Positions 35,435-44,437 of a DNA stretch of 64,000 bases are shown piece after piece. Below the pieces are notes generated by a model. It saw only the letters and a list, made by a program, of their open reading frames with translations. It was not told the DNA's origin and did no database searches. The position numbers and the translations under genes are program-made. Source of the stretch: Shewanella halotolerans. GTDB taxonomy: Bacteria; Pseudomonadota; Gammaproteobacteria; Enterobacterales; Shewanellaceae. How positions within the stretch are numbered: position 1 is the first letter of the stretch; the number at the start of each line of letters is the position of its first letter. Where the stretch lies: assembly GCF_019457535.1 (NCBI RefSeq), contig NZ_CP080417.1, forward strand, positions 3,534,001-3,598,000, written 5' to 3'.

Positions 35435-37699
35435 CTAGTGACCACCACCGGCGTGAACTTTATCAACACCGTATGTCTTACCTTCGGCGTGACAGGTTGC
35501 ACAAGACTCGACTGGCAGGTCAGCAGATGTATCTGCCTTACCATCTACAGTCGCACCATTGCTCTCGAAGTGAGCGAGTGCAGAGGCACTGATGTGACAT
35601 GTACGGCAAGTCTCAGCCACTGGAGAAATGTAGCCAGTAGGCACTTGGATAGAACGCTTACCAGAAGTCAAACCACCGTCGGCCGCGAAGAAGGTTGCAC
35701 CATCTTTGTGACAGGCTTCACAGTCTGTCGCAAGGGCTGGGTAACCAACAGTTTCCAGGTTCTTATCTAGGTAGATACCACCACCGAAAGTACCAGTGTG
35801 GAAACGGTGAGCCACAGTCATCAGGTCACGGTTAGCGAAGGTTACACCTTCAACTGGCGCCATGATTGGGTTGCCATCGCCATCAACCTCACCTGTGTCA
35901 TATTCAACAGCACCATGGTAAGAGCCTGGGTATCTGTTGTTGTGACAATCCATACACTGAGTAAACTCGGTCACACCATGACGTGGTGACTTGATATGAG
36001 TCAGGTTACCGTGACAGCTATTACACTTGGCTTCGCTCACAGTGACGCGATCGGCATCGCTCATGCGGGCTTGCAACGGTGCAACGGCAGGGTCATCCAG
36101 GTTGTAGTACTTAACAGGTGAACTGGCTGCAACTTGAGTGTAATCGCCGTCTGCACACATTACGGCCTTACCACCGGCGCCACAGATCATCACTTCTGCA
36201 GTCACATAGATAGAACCAGTCAGGCGAGCAGAGTCGAAGTTCTTAGTCGTAGTCAGGATACCACCAGTAATAGCCACTCCGTTGACAGGCATACCTAGAC
36301 CACGAATCGGCGTGCCTTTCGCGTCAAGGTTACCAATCAGCAGACCGGTAGACAGACGTGGCATGTATGGATCCAGCATAGAGCCATCGGCTGGTGCTGC
36401 ACCATTGACTGTCACCTTAGTGGTTACTGTCAATGCGCTGGTACCGTCGCCGTTGTCAGTCACTGTCACACCTTGGAAATCAAGAACGACTTGTTCCTGC
36501 TCAACCGCTCTGTTACCCACCTTGTGAACCACTTCTGGGCTCAGGTTACCAATGTGACAGTTCATACATTGAGAATCATCAGCCTGTGGTAGCTGGAAGT
36601 CAGAGTGGCCTTCACCGGTTTCGAAGTTAACGGTTACGTGACAACCTACACAAGCTTCACGGTAAACGTTTTCTTTCCACTGGTTACCATTGTCGTGACA
36701 GGTAGTACATTCGTTTAGCTCAGCTGGGAAGTGAACGCCGGCAAACTCTTCAGCATCACCTTTTAACACGCCCCACTCGGCAAGATGACCACCGGCGTGG
36801 ATGGTGTGGATCATTGCGTTGAAGTTAGGGTTAAAGCCTTTTTCTGGATCGTTCTGATCGGCGGCATAAGCAGGGTTATGACACGCGATACAGTTTTCAA
36901 CTTTCTGATAGTTATGGTGAGCACCGATGTTCGCAATACGTTTGTCGCCATCATCATAACCCATCAACTCGCTGTGACATTGAATACAGGCAGCGCTTGA
37001 TACCGAGTCTTTAGCCGATACGGCCATCTCACCGGTCGCAGGAATAAAATCGAGCGGAGTAGAGAGAAGTTTGTCGGAAATCGATACGCCAGTTGCATCG
37101 GTCACATTGTAGGTACGCACCATGACGCGGAACATGCTAGTAGGATCGCCATCGGCTACCACAACAGGTGCGTTGCCATCATGCTCCCAAGTACCTGTGT
37201 AAGTACCAGGATTTTCAGCATCCTCTACTAAGGTACAGGCATCGACTTCGGCGCCGCCACGTGCCTCCGCCTTACCTGTAGGCGTACAGTACATGCTAGA
37301 ACCAAATTCGTTAGCCAGGGCGTTGTTCGACCAGAGCATAGGTGCGCCACTATCAGTGGTGTTAGCCACCTGATTGGTCACATAGAGAGCTACCTTGTCC
37401 AGGCCAGTAAACGGAACATCATCTCCTTTACTATTTTTACCTGTCGCGGTGAACTTAATAGAGAAGTCATCAGCTCCTACTACTACGATGTCGGCAGGTT
37501 GTAGAGTTAGTTTGAAGTCTGCGGCAGTGGCTACTGTATCAACGGTAGATCCCGCTGGTGCGCCAGGTGTACCTGGAGTACCAGGAACGCCAGGCTCACC
37601 TGGCGCTCCATCTTTACCATCTTTACCATCACTACACGCGCTCACACCAATGGCACACATGAGTGCCATGGCTAATAAGGTAATTTTATTTTTTTTCAT
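35435..37699 (-). CDS. OmcA/MtrC-family decaheme c-type cytochrome, outer-membrane lipoprotein
   Basis: A 754-residue protein with ten CXXCH heme motifs: CIQCH, CIACH, CTTCH, CVGCH, CMNCH in one block, then CNSCH, CMDCH, CEACH, CRTCH, CATCH in another, separated by a beta domain. That is the four-domain layout of MtrC/OmcA. The signal ends in the lipobox VSAC (Cys22), and a short collagen-like Gly-X-Y linker follows. I use the second ATG (37699) because aaaggga is too close to the first. The family passes electrons from the periplasm to extracellular metals, flavins or electrodes. No MtrA/MtrB-type partner genes lie here, so it may use a conduit encoded elsewhere. Paired palindromes and a LysR gene lie directly upstream. 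Confidence 0.95.
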   Translation of the reverse strand: MKKNKITLLAMALMCAIGVSACSDGKDGKDGAPGEPGVPGTPGTPGAPAGSTVDTVATAADFKLTLQPADIVVVGADDFSIKFTATGKNSKGDDVPFTGLDKVALYVTNQVANTTDSGAPMLWSNNALANEFGSSMYCTPTGKAEARGGAEVDACTLVEDAENPGTYTGTWEHDGNAPVVVADGDPTSMFRVMVRTYNVTDATGVSISDKLLSTPLDFIPATGEMAVSAKDSVSSAACIQCHSELMGYDDGDKRIANIGAHHNYQKVENCIACHNPAYAADQNDPEKGFNPNFNAMIHTIHAGGHLAEWGVLKGDAEEFAGVHFPAELNECTTCHDNGNQWKENVYREACVGCHVTVNFETGEGHSDFQLPQADDSQCMNCHIGNLSPEVVHKVGNRAVEQEQVVLDFQGVTVTDNGDGTSALTVTTKVTVNGAAPADGSMLDPYMPRLSTGLLIGNLDAKGTPIRGLGMPVNGVAITGGILTTTKNFDSARLTGSIYVTAEVMICGAGGKAVMCADGDYTQVAASSPVKYYNLDDPAVAPLQARMSDADRVTVSEAKCNSCHGNLTHIKSPRHGVTEFTQCMDCHNNRYPGSYHGAVEYDTGEVDGDGNPIMAPVEGVTFANRDLMTVAHRFHTGTFGGGIYLDKNLETVGYPALATDCEACHKDGATFFAADGGLTSGKRSIQVPTGYISPVAETCRTCHISASALAHFESNGATVDGKADTSADLPVESCATCHAEGKTYGVDKVHAGGGH

Positions 37700-37820
37700 C
37701 GCCATATCCCTTTATAGGTATTTCTGCTATTGCAGTACCTCAAATATAAGGGAGTGACGATAAATTGTTAGATAATTGAGTCCAAGTTGTGACTGCAATT
37801 TAAAGATTCATTAACAGAAA

Positions 37821-37857
37821 TTTCAAAATTTGAAAGCGTAAATTTCAAATTTTGAAA
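37821..37857. promoter_or_regulatory. Two T-N11-A palindromes upstream of the decaheme cytochrome gene
   Basis: TTTCAAA-a-TTTGAAA at 37821-37835 and TTTCAAA-t-TTTGAAA at 37843-37857 are perfect 15-base palindromes containing the T-N11-A pattern of LysR-type boxes. Their centres are 22 bases apart, two helical turns, so both sites face the same side of the DNA. The second abuts the stop codon of the LysR gene. They lie about 122-158 bases before the cytochrome start. Confidence 0.75.
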
Positions 37858-38823
37858 TTAACATTTAACGAGTAGCTGTTTGATAAGCTGGATAATTAAT
37901 TCTCTCTGTTCCAGCGAGTAGCGTCGATACTCGGCTGGATTTTCCAGTAACAGGTATTGAGGCGACATGCTTTCACCGTGGAGACGTCCCACCTCCTCGT
38001 CAGACAGGCGCACCACGCGGATCCCCGGCAGGGCGCCGCAGATCTCGGCCTCTGAGCAAGGCAGGAAAGCCACCGAATTCATGGTCAGCAGATGACTGTA
38101 CCACTCGTCTCGTGAACAGACTCTTTCTATGCTGTCGATGTCGGCACCGTTTTGACGAGCGAACACCTCCAAGGGGTCGATCTTGTCATTAAAGCCCTTA
38201 CCATCCAGGCAGAGAAAGGGGTGACGACAGACGGTTTCCAGGGTCAAAGGCTCGCTCTGGGACCAGATGGCATGCTCTTCATTGGCGGCCAGACAAACAC
38301 CGTTCAGACAGCCTAACGCCTCAACCGATAACGGATGCTCATTGCAGGCATCGAACGTCACCCCCATATCCAGTTCACCGTTATGGATCTGATCGGCAGA
38401 GTCATCCCCCCAGACCACAAACTGTAACTGGCTAAAGGCGTCTCTGGCATTGCTACGGGAAAAGGCCAGGGAGAGGCTGGCCATGATACTCGGGGTAACA
38501 GCAATTCTCAGGCGTTCACTGGCCAGCTCGCTGCTCTTTTCGCTAATAGACTGTTCTATTTTCAGGACGGCTTCACAGAACTGACACACGGGCTCGTAGA
38601 GAAATTCCGCCATAGGTGTCGGCTTGAGCCCGAGCTGACGACGATAGAAGAGCTCGTCATCGAAGGTGGCACGTAACATATTCAAACAGCGACTAATTTT
38701 AGGGGCTGACACATTAAGTTGCTTAGCCGCTATGTTGGCATGTCCGGTTTGAAAAATGACTTTAAACACCATCAAACAAAACACATCGAGTTCGCTGATT
38801 TTCTTAAGTGTTTGATTGCTCAT
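37858..38823 (-). CDS. LysR-type transcriptional regulator
   Basis: A 321-residue LysR protein: winged helix-turn-helix at about residues 12-70 (GHANIAAKQLNVSAPKISRCLNML) and a periplasmic-binding-like effector domain at about 100-310. It lies on the same strand as the decaheme cytochrome gene with only the paired T-N11-A palindromes and a promoter-sized gap between them. LysR proteins often regulate the neighbouring gene, so control of the cytochrome is the simple hypothesis. The effector is unknown. Confidence 0.93.
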   Translation of the reverse strand: MSNQTLKKISELDVFCLMVFKVIFQTGHANIAAKQLNVSAPKISRCLNMLRATFDDELFYRRQLGLKPTPMAEFLYEPVCQFCEAVLKIEQSISEKSSELASERLRIAVTPSIMASLSLAFSRSNARDAFSQLQFVVWGDDSADQIHNGELDMGVTFDACNEHPLSVEALGCLNGVCLAANEEHAIWSQSEPLTLETVCRHPFLCLDGKGFNDKIDPLEVFARQNGADIDSIERVCSRDEWYSHLLTMNSVAFLPCSEAEICGALPGIRVVRLSDEEVGRLHGESMSPQYLLLENPAEYRRYSLEQRELIIQLIKQLLVKC

Positions 38824-38983
38824 CGATACTATTGTTTATATTAGTAATCTAATATTTATAACACATGATTTGCATCAAACGATATAGCCATTAGTCACAC
38901 ATTTACGCTTGGCTTGTTGAACTAAGAAATTAGTGCTAGGTGAAGCGATAAAGTCAAAATCTTGTGCTAGACAAGACTGACTT

Positions 38984-39694
38984 TCAGCCGAATATGCTAG
39001 CCACCTCCAGTGGCGTCAGCGGGCGATACTCCCCTACAGCCAAGGTTTCATCCAGGATTAGGTTACCCACGGACAGCCTGTGCAGCGCCATCACCTGATT
39101 GCGAAAACGGCCAAACATGCGCTTGATTTGATGGTAGCGCCCCTCATGCAGGGTGACTCTGGCCAGATGGGGTTCGAGGATCTCAAGCTGTGCAGGCTGA
39201 GTGGTAATATTCTCAAAAGCAAAGTAGAAACCCTCGGCAAAGGCCTTCACATAGGCCTGAGTGAGGGGAGCCTTGAGGGTGACCAGATACTGCTTGGCCA
39301 CCTTATGCTCCGGCGACATGATACGCTTCGACCAGCGGCTGTCGTTGGTAAGCAGCAGCAAGCCCGAAGTGTTGAGATCCAGCCGTCCGACGATATGCAG
39401 CCCCTTGTCCTGATAGTCGGGCAAGAGATCCATCACCGTCTTGTGCTCATCGTCCTTGGTCGCGCTCACCACACCAACCGGCTTATGCAGCATAAGATAG
39501 ATGGCTTGCTCCTGCCTCAGCGCCTGGCCATCGAGCGTCACTTGAGAGAACTGATCTATCTGACAGTCGGCATCGCGCACCACATGACCATCGACACTCA
39601 CCCGGCCCTTTGCCAGGATGAGACGCACCTGCTTGCGGGGGATCTGACAATGCTGACTGATAAAGCGATCCAGCCTGGCGCGTTTAGCGGACAT
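38984..39694 (-). CDS. rsuA: 16S rRNA pseudouridine(516) synthase
   Basis: A 236-residue RsuA-type enzyme: S4 RNA-binding domain (about 1-60) and catalytic domain with GRLDLNTSGLLLLTND (about 103-118), in which the Asp is the nucleophile, then GRYHQIKRMF and VMALHRLSVG. It converts uridine 516 in helix 18 of 16S rRNA to pseudouridine. It overlaps the 3' end of the SufR-like regulator gene by 11 bases and is likely co-transcribed with it. Confidence 0.93.
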   Translation of the reverse strand: MSAKRARLDRFISQHCQIPRKQVRLILAKGRVSVDGHVVRDADCQIDQFSQVTLDGQALRQEQAIYLMLHKPVGVVSATKDDEHKTVMDLLPDYQDKGLHIVGRLDLNTSGLLLLTNDSRWSKRIMSPEHKVAKQYLVTLKAPLTQAYVKAFAEGFYFAFENITTQPAQLEILEPHLARVTLHEGRYHQIKRMFGRFRNQVMALHRLSVGNLILDETLAVGEYRPLTPLEVASIFG

Positions 39695-40388
39695 CTTGAT
39701 GCGCCGGTGCTTGTTCTTCAGCAGGATTTTCTTCAGCGATTTTTTCTAGCGCTTGCCCGTGAGATGCGAGCGGCACCAGCTTGTAGGCACAGCGTCTGGC
39801 CCCCGCTATGATATGCTCCTCGCGGCTGACGCTCGCCAGCTCGCTAAACAGTTCTTGAAACAGCTGCAGCTCTGAGCGGCAGAAGTTGGCGCAGTGACTC
39901 GCCGCAGCGCAGATGGGACAGTGATTCTCCAGCAGCCAAAAGACGCCATCTTGCTCCTCGACAGAGGCGACATACCCCTCCTGGGTCCTGAGCTTGGCCA
40001 GCGCGGCTAACTTATCAGCCAGACCAGTCGCTTGCGACAGCGCCTCCAGATACAGACGCCGACTCGCCTGCTCTCGGTGATCGATCAACTGATCCAGCCC
40101 CTGGTCACCAAACACTACCCGCACCGAGTCGATCAGTTGACTGGTGAGATCGTCGTGTCGATCGGGGAACAGCTTGTAGCTCTTCTCGGTAAGTCCCCAG
40201 TAACGGGTGGGACGACCGCGACTCGCCTTTCTGTCTTCGAAACTCAAGATCCCCTCCTCTTCCAAGGCCTGCAGATGTTGCCTGACCCCCATGGTGGTCA
40301 ACGCAAACAGCTCGGCCAATACCTTGGCGGTACTGGGGCCGTGGATCTTGATATGTTCGATGATCTTGTCGCTGGTCTTCTTACTCAC
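39684..40388 (-). CDS. SufR-like helix-turn-helix regulator with Cys-rich cluster site
   Basis: A 234-residue regulator with an N-terminal winged helix (TTMGVRQHLQALEEEGILSFEDRK, then GRPTRYW at about 60) of the ArsR/DeoR-like type seen in SufR. The C-terminal half holds ENHCPIC, SHCANFC and ARRC, spaced like the iron-sulfur ligands of SufR-type proteins. An Fe-S or redox-sensing repressor is therefore likely. It is divergent from a flavin reductase gene across 140 bases with a long inverted repeat, which suggests shared or auto-regulation. Its target in this species is inferred only from position. Confidence 0.82.
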   Translation of the reverse strand: MSKKTSDKIIEHIKIHGPSTAKVLAELFALTTMGVRQHLQALEEEGILSFEDRKASRGRPTRYWGLTEKSYKLFPDRHDDLTSQLIDSVRVVFGDQGLDQLIDHREQASRRLYLEALSQATGLADKLAALAKLRTQEGYVASVEEQDGVFWLLENHCPICAAASHCANFCRSELQLFQELFSELASVSREEHIIAGARRCAYKLVPLASHGQALEKIAEENPAEEQAPAHQDVR

Positions 40389-40441
40389 CCGCCGTCTCCT
40401 CTGGACTTCTATGGGCCCATTATTACCGATCCAGAGATTAA

Positions 40442-40525
40442 GTAAACTTTTTTATTTACTTTAGTCTTTACAAAATTAAATAAAGTAATTAGTGTATAAA
40501 ACATTAAATAAATAAAAAGGTTTAC
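40442..40525. promoter_or_regulatory. Inverted repeat in the divergent SufR-like / flavin reductase promoter
   Basis: GTAAACTTTTTTATTTAC at 40442-40459 and the reverse complement of GTAAACCTTTTTATTTAT at 40508-40525 match at 16 of 18 positions, 48 bases apart. The region between is A/T-rich and holds further TTTACTTTA-like words. It is a candidate operator pair for the divergent regulator. Confidence 0.6.
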
Positions 40526-40528
40526 ATA

Positions 40529-41134
40529 ATGAAGCTTCTTATCGTCAGTGCCAGTCAACGTCCAGGTTCTCAAAGTGCCAGAGTCGCCGGCTACCTTAGT
40601 GAACATGCCAGCCAATTCAGTGAGATACAGCATATTGAGCTGTGCCGTTACGATCTGCCCTTCTGGGATGGCGACAGAAATGGCGCAGTGCTCCAGGCGA
40701 GCGACTGGCACAAGATAAGCCCGCTGGTAAAGCAAGCCGACGCTCTGGTTCTGATCACCCCAGAATGGGGCGGCATGGCCTCACCCATGTTAAAAAACTT
40801 CCTGCTACTGTGTGACAACCAGGACACGGCCCACAAGCCAGCCCTCTTGGTCGCTGTCACCAGCGGCATCAGCGGCGCCTACCCTATCGCCGAGTTAAAG
40901 ATGAATGCCCTGAAGAACAACAAGCTGGTGCCTATTCCCGATCATCTGATCATTCGTAATGTCGAGCAGGTACTGGGAGAGGGTGAGATAGATGCCAGAG
41001 AGCAAGGGCTAAGAGCGCGCATCGGCTACAGCCTGCATATGCTCGGCCAGTATGCAGATGCCCTCGGCGCCATACGCCAGCGCCATAGGGATCAGCCCTA
41101 CCCCAAACAGCAGGAATATGTATACGGCATGTAG
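40529..41134 (+). CDS. NAD(P)H-dependent FMN reductase (flavodoxin fold)
   Basis: A 201-residue flavoprotein of the NADPH-dependent FMN reductase family: phosphate loop SASQRPGSQSARVA (about 7-20), PEWGGMASPMLKNF (about 75-90) and VTSGISGAYP. It would reduce FMN or quinones with NAD(P)H in the cytoplasm. The start lies just after one arm of the long inverted repeat, divergent from the SufR-like gene. Redox- or iron-responsive control is inferred from that neighbour. Confidence 0.88.
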   Translation: MKLLIVSASQRPGSQSARVAGYLSEHASQFSEIQHIELCRYDLPFWDGDRNGAVLQASDWHKISPLVKQADALVLITPEWGGMASPMLKNFLLLCDNQDTAHKPALLVAVTSGISGAYPIAELKMNALKNNKLVPIPDHLIIRNVEQVLGEGEIDAREQGLRARIGYSLHMLGQYADALGAIRQRHRDQPYPKQQEYVYGM

Positions 41135-41254
41135 TGCCGCCTAAGTACTAACCCAAGTCATGCGCCAGCCTCAGTTAGGCATTACCCCCCAGCTAGGCAC
41201 TAGATCGAGCGTATTAACGGAATAACACCAAGCCTGCAGAGGAGGAATTGCATC

Positions 41255-41677
41255 ATGATCCATTTAGAACACATAAATCTCGTCGTCACCGACATAGAAA
41301 CGGCCCTTAATTTCTACCGTGCCGCCTTCCCCCATTGGTCGGTGCGTGGCGGCGGTCAGGGAACCTGGTATGGCAAGCCACGCAACTGGGTTCACTTCGG
41401 CGATGGCTATCAATACCTGGCCTTCAACGATGATGGCGAAGGCGAAAACCGCGACCTAAGCGGACATCAGGTTGGTCTGGCTCACTTTGCCTTCGTGACC
41501 CAAGATCTCGATGGCGTGATAGCCAGACTCAAGCACGCGGGCTTCGAAGTGGACAAAGCGGGGCAGGATGATCCCTTCCGCCGCAACGTCTACTTTATCG
41601 ACCCTAACGGCTATGAGGTGGAATTTGTGCAGTATCTCAGTGACCTGCCAGAGCAGCGTAACCGCTACGACACTTGA
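41255..41677 (+). CDS. VOC-family (glyoxalase/dioxygenase fold) protein
   Basis: A 140-residue vicinal-oxygen-chelate protein with the paired beta-alpha-beta-beta-beta modules: LEHINLVVTDIETALNFYRAAF at the start, GLAHFAFVTQDLDGVIARL in the second half and YFIDPNGYEVEFVQYL at the end. His5, His72-His76 and the late Glu could bind metal. The family includes glyoxalases, dioxygenases and antibiotic-binding proteins; the substrate is not evident. A good ribosome site (gaggagga) precedes it. Confidence 0.88.
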   Translation: MIHLEHINLVVTDIETALNFYRAAFPHWSVRGGGQGTWYGKPRNWVHFGDGYQYLAFNDDGEGENRDLSGHQVGLAHFAFVTQDLDGVIARLKHAGFEVDKAGQDDPFRRNVYFIDPNGYEVEFVQYLSDLPEQRNRYDT

Positions 41678-41741
41678 TAACGTCAGCCAAGCATTAGCAA
41701 AAATGCAAGCGGTTAAGTCTATCTGTCTTTGATATCCAGAC

Positions 41742-41990
41742 CTATCCCAGGTAGACCAGCAGGGTAAACAGCAAGAGATAGAAGAAAAAGCCAGCCATAT
41801 AGACGGCGTAAAAATCGTTTTTCGCCAGGCGTTTCTCTTGATGAAACAAGGCAGGCCAATACAAAGGCTTCTGCACCCGGCCAAAGGTCACTAGCCCAAT
41901 CACCACGGCGCCTGTGGTATAGAGAATAAACGAGAGTAAGATCTCCCAGATAAACCAGATAAAGAATTCGGTGAGACTAGCCGCTAACAT
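41742..41990 (-). CDS. Small two-helix membrane protein
   Basis: An 82-residue hydrophobic protein with one helix near residues 8-35 and another near 62-81, joined by a basic loop (HQEKRLAKNDFY). It starts five bases after the stop of the upstream 91-residue gene on the same strand, so the two form an operon. I do not recognise a family. Confidence 0.65.
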   Translation of the reverse strand: MLAASLTEFFIWFIWEILLSFILYTTGAVVIGLVTFGRVQKPLYWPALFHQEKRLAKNDFYAVYMAGFFFYLLLFTLLVYLG

Positions 41991-41995
41991 GAGTA

Positions 41996-42271
41996 TTACC
42001 CCGCCATCTTGCTAAGAAACAACGCAAAACCCGCGCCTGCGAGCAGAAAGATGATCACCATAATGGTGAGCGTCTTGGAGCGTGCCATGGATTGCAGCAG
42101 GGCGAAACCTGTGTCCATCTCGGCCAAGTCTTGCAACAAAGAGGAGCTAGCAGGCGTTTTTGCTGCCTTCGATGTCTTGGATGTCTCGGCACCTCTATGC
42201 ACTAGCTTACCTGGCTTAGAGTTTTCCATAGGCGCCTGACACTTGTGGGTGGAGTGTGGGGAGGTCTTCAT
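41996..42271 (-). CDS. Small single-pass membrane protein, hypothetical
   Basis: A 91-residue protein with a hydrophilic Ser/Thr/Lys-rich N-terminal half and one membrane helix at about 70-88 (LTIMVIIFLLAGAGFALFL). The start has aagga six bases upstream. It is paired with the next small membrane gene after a five-base gap. The function is unknown. Confidence 0.6.
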   Translation of the reverse strand: MKTSPHSTHKCQAPMENSKPGKLVHRGAETSKTSKAAKTPASSSLLQDLAEMDTGFALLQSMARSKTLTIMVIIFLLAGAGFALFLSKMAG

Positions 42272-42486
42272 CAGCTTTCCTTAGCTAAAGGCTTTATTGG
42301 ACTCTAAAGCCTGGCCAAAGGAAAGTCAGGTTAACTTTTATTCACTTCTTTTATTCACTTCTTATTTGTGTCAGGCCAATGCTTAACCAGCATGCCACTT
42401 CAACCAACGCACCACTTTAGCTAGCGTGTCACTTTAGCTAGCGCGTCATTAAGCTTATCGAAAGGTGAAATCAAAAAGCACTCAGG

Positions 42487-42804
42487 CTAGGCCTGCTCTA
42501 TCGGCCCCTCGGGTTTGATGAAGAAATGAATTTCGAAACGGGTATCTGGGGTAAGAGGCTTGATGCTGTGCCAGTAGCCGGGATGAGAAATCGCCGTCTC
42601 ATTGGCCCCTAGTCGCACCTCGCGATTGACCTCGCCCAACTTGTCTAGGTAACCGAAAAACATCAGCTCCCCCTGGATAACATGGATCTGCTCATACACG
42701 CCGGGCCGGGTAAAATGTCGCTCCCGGTAGATGGCCGGCATATCCTGCTCACTAAACACAGGTGTCTTCTTGCACTTCACATATCCCTTAGGCACAAATG
42801 ACAT
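42487..42804 (-). CDS. DUF1971 / YeaR-TehB-like cupin protein
   Basis: A 105-residue small cupin similar to YeaR and the N-terminal part of some TehB proteins: ERHFTRPGVYEQIHVIQGELMFFGY, then ISHPGYWHSIKPLTPDTRFEIHFF. Both histidine-containing strands of the barrel are visible. Members are linked to tellurite or nitrate/nitric-oxide responses, but the reaction is unknown. It is a single gene with a Cys at position 11. Confidence 0.82.
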   Translation of the reverse strand: MSFVPKGYVKCKKTPVFSEQDMPAIYRERHFTRPGVYEQIHVIQGELMFFGYLDKLGEVNREVRLGANETAISHPGYWHSIKPLTPDTRFEIHFFIKPEGPIEQA

Positions 42805-42956
42805 CTTGAGGCTCCCATTTTCAAGGCCGATTGCCGACGTTCAGAAAGCTAAACTTAGTCTAAATTTAACCAAAGATCTAAGACAAGTTCACGGCGAGAT
42901 TGCACTTCATCCACAAGGGATTACACTGTGTCCCAAATTCAGCTATCTCTACTTAT

Positions 42957-43457
42957 ATGACAGCTTCATCTCACTCTCAATCAAACGCTTCGTTTAGCTA
43001 CAGCACCCACTTTACCCTGGACAGAGCCTACTATGCTGAATGCTTCGATGCCTCTGTAACTCAGCCCGCTCCCCGCGCCGCATACACTAAGGCGATCGTC
43101 TTTTTGCTGATCGGCCTGGCGCTACTGTTGACCGGCGTTAACGCCTACGCCTCCTGGTTTATTATCGCCCTCGGCGTATTGGAGGGCTTGAGTATCAAGT
43201 TTAAGCGCCCCTGGTACCTGACCCGCCAGATGATGAGCAAGGCCGCCGGCAACGAGGCTAGCCTCACCCTGAACGAACAAGGGATCAGCATCGAATCCCT
43301 CTACGTTAAACAGCAGCTCGACTGGGACAGTGTCGACGACATACAGGAGACCAGCGCAGGCTTCCTGCTGCTAGCAGGCGGCCAGAAACACTACCTCTCG
43401 AAACGTTTTCTCGATGAAGCTTGCTGCCAGTTTATGCGCAAAAAACACGCCAAGTAG
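42957..43457 (+). CDS. YcxB-like membrane protein
   Basis: A 166-residue protein with two adjacent membrane helices (about 45-80, KAIVFLLIGLALLL and SWFIIALGVLEGL) and a C-terminal YcxB-like domain (LTLNEQGISIES...LDWDSVDDIQE...FLLLAGGQKHYLSKR). I use the ATG at 42957; a TTG 57 bases earlier would add an unlikely N-terminus. Neither has a strong ribosome site. The function is unknown. Confidence 0.7.
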   Translation: MTASSHSQSNASFSYSTHFTLDRAYYAECFDASVTQPAPRAAYTKAIVFLLIGLALLLTGVNAYASWFIIALGVLEGLSIKFKRPWYLTRQMMSKAAGNEASLTLNEQGISIESLYVKQQLDWDSVDDIQETSAGFLLLAGGQKHYLSKRFLDEACCQFMRKKHAK

Positions 43458-43612
43458 GCGTTTAGTAGCAGAAGTTTTTCATTAAATTTTGTATAGATTC
43501 AGGCAAAAGCCCCTCATTTTGATATTATGCAAACAAAATGCAACAATAATGCACATAACAACAAGCTTAAGGACGATCTCCGCCCTGAGGCAAACCTGAT
43601 AATGGAGTAACG

Positions 43613-44287
43613 ATGATCAGTAACCAGAAACTCGTCGCGGCAATCTTGGCCGGTTCGACACTATTTATTTCGGCTTGTCAGACAACCAATCCTTATACCA
43701 ACGAGAGCCAGAACGCCAAGGCGACTAACGGCGCTATCATAGGTGCCATCGCCGGTGCAGCTATCGGTGTGGCCTCGTCAAGCAAGAGCGACCGGGGTAA
43801 GGGTGCACTTATCGGCGCCGCCTCAGGCGCAGCCGTCGGTGGTGGTATCGGCTACTATATGGACGTGCAGGAAGCCGAGCTACGCAAGCAGCTACAATCG
43901 ACAGGCGTCAGCGTGACCCGCAACGGTGACAACATCATCCTCAACATGCCAAACGAAGTGACCTTCGGCGTCGATCAATCTGTGCTGAGCAGCCGTGCCA
44001 AGAACGTGCTGGACAGTGTCGCCCTGGTCGCCAAGGAGTACGATGAAACCATGCTGAATGTCATGGGCTTCACCGATAGCTCAGGCAGCGAGTCATACAA
44101 CCTGCGTCTGTCTCAGGTGCGTGCGGCAGAAGTTGCCAACTATCTGATGTCTCGTGAAATCAAGAACCAGCGCATCAGCTCTGTGGGCATGGGTGAGTCT
44201 CGTCCAATCGCCGACAACTCGACCCAGCAAGGCCGCGCGCAAAACCGCCGCGTCGAGATCGTGCTAAGCCCAATGCCACAAGGCTAA
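43613..44287 (+). CDS. OmpA-family outer-membrane lipoprotein (YiaD-like)
   Basis: A 224-residue protein with a lipobox (ISAC, Cys22), a glycine-zipper segment at about 40-85 (GAIIGAIAGAAIG, then GALIGAASGAAVGGGIGY) and a C-terminal OmpA-like peptidoglycan-binding domain (FTDSSGSESYNLRLSQVRAAEV, then GMGESRPIADN...NRRVEI). It should anchor the outer membrane to peptidoglycan. It is a single gene closed by a strong terminator. Confidence 0.94.
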   Translation: MISNQKLVAAILAGSTLFISACQTTNPYTNESQNAKATNGAIIGAIAGAAIGVASSSKSDRGKGALIGAASGAAVGGGIGYYMDVQEAELRKQLQSTGVSVTRNGDNIILNMPNEVTFGVDQSVLSSRAKNVLDSVALVAKEYDETMLNVMGFTDSSGSESYNLRLSQVRAAEVANYLMSREIKNQRISSVGMGESRPIADNSTQQGRAQNRRVEIVLSPMPQG

Positions 44288-44301
44288 GCACCTAATCCTA
44301 C

Positions 44302-44340
44302 CGTGTCCCTCGCGCCCTGTTGCTTGAGGGACACGCTTTT
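44302..44340 (+). terminator. Rho-independent terminator after the OmpA-like gene
   Basis: CGTGTCCCTC / GAGGGACACG, a perfect ten-base stem with a 14-base loop, followed by CTTTT. Confidence 0.9.
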
Positions 44341-44437
44341 AACCCCTCTCCCGCAAAAAAGATTCACAAATCGCCTCCCCTAAATCGCCTCCATAGGTCT
44401 AGACTTATTCTCAAGGGATAACAAGGATGTGGATGCC

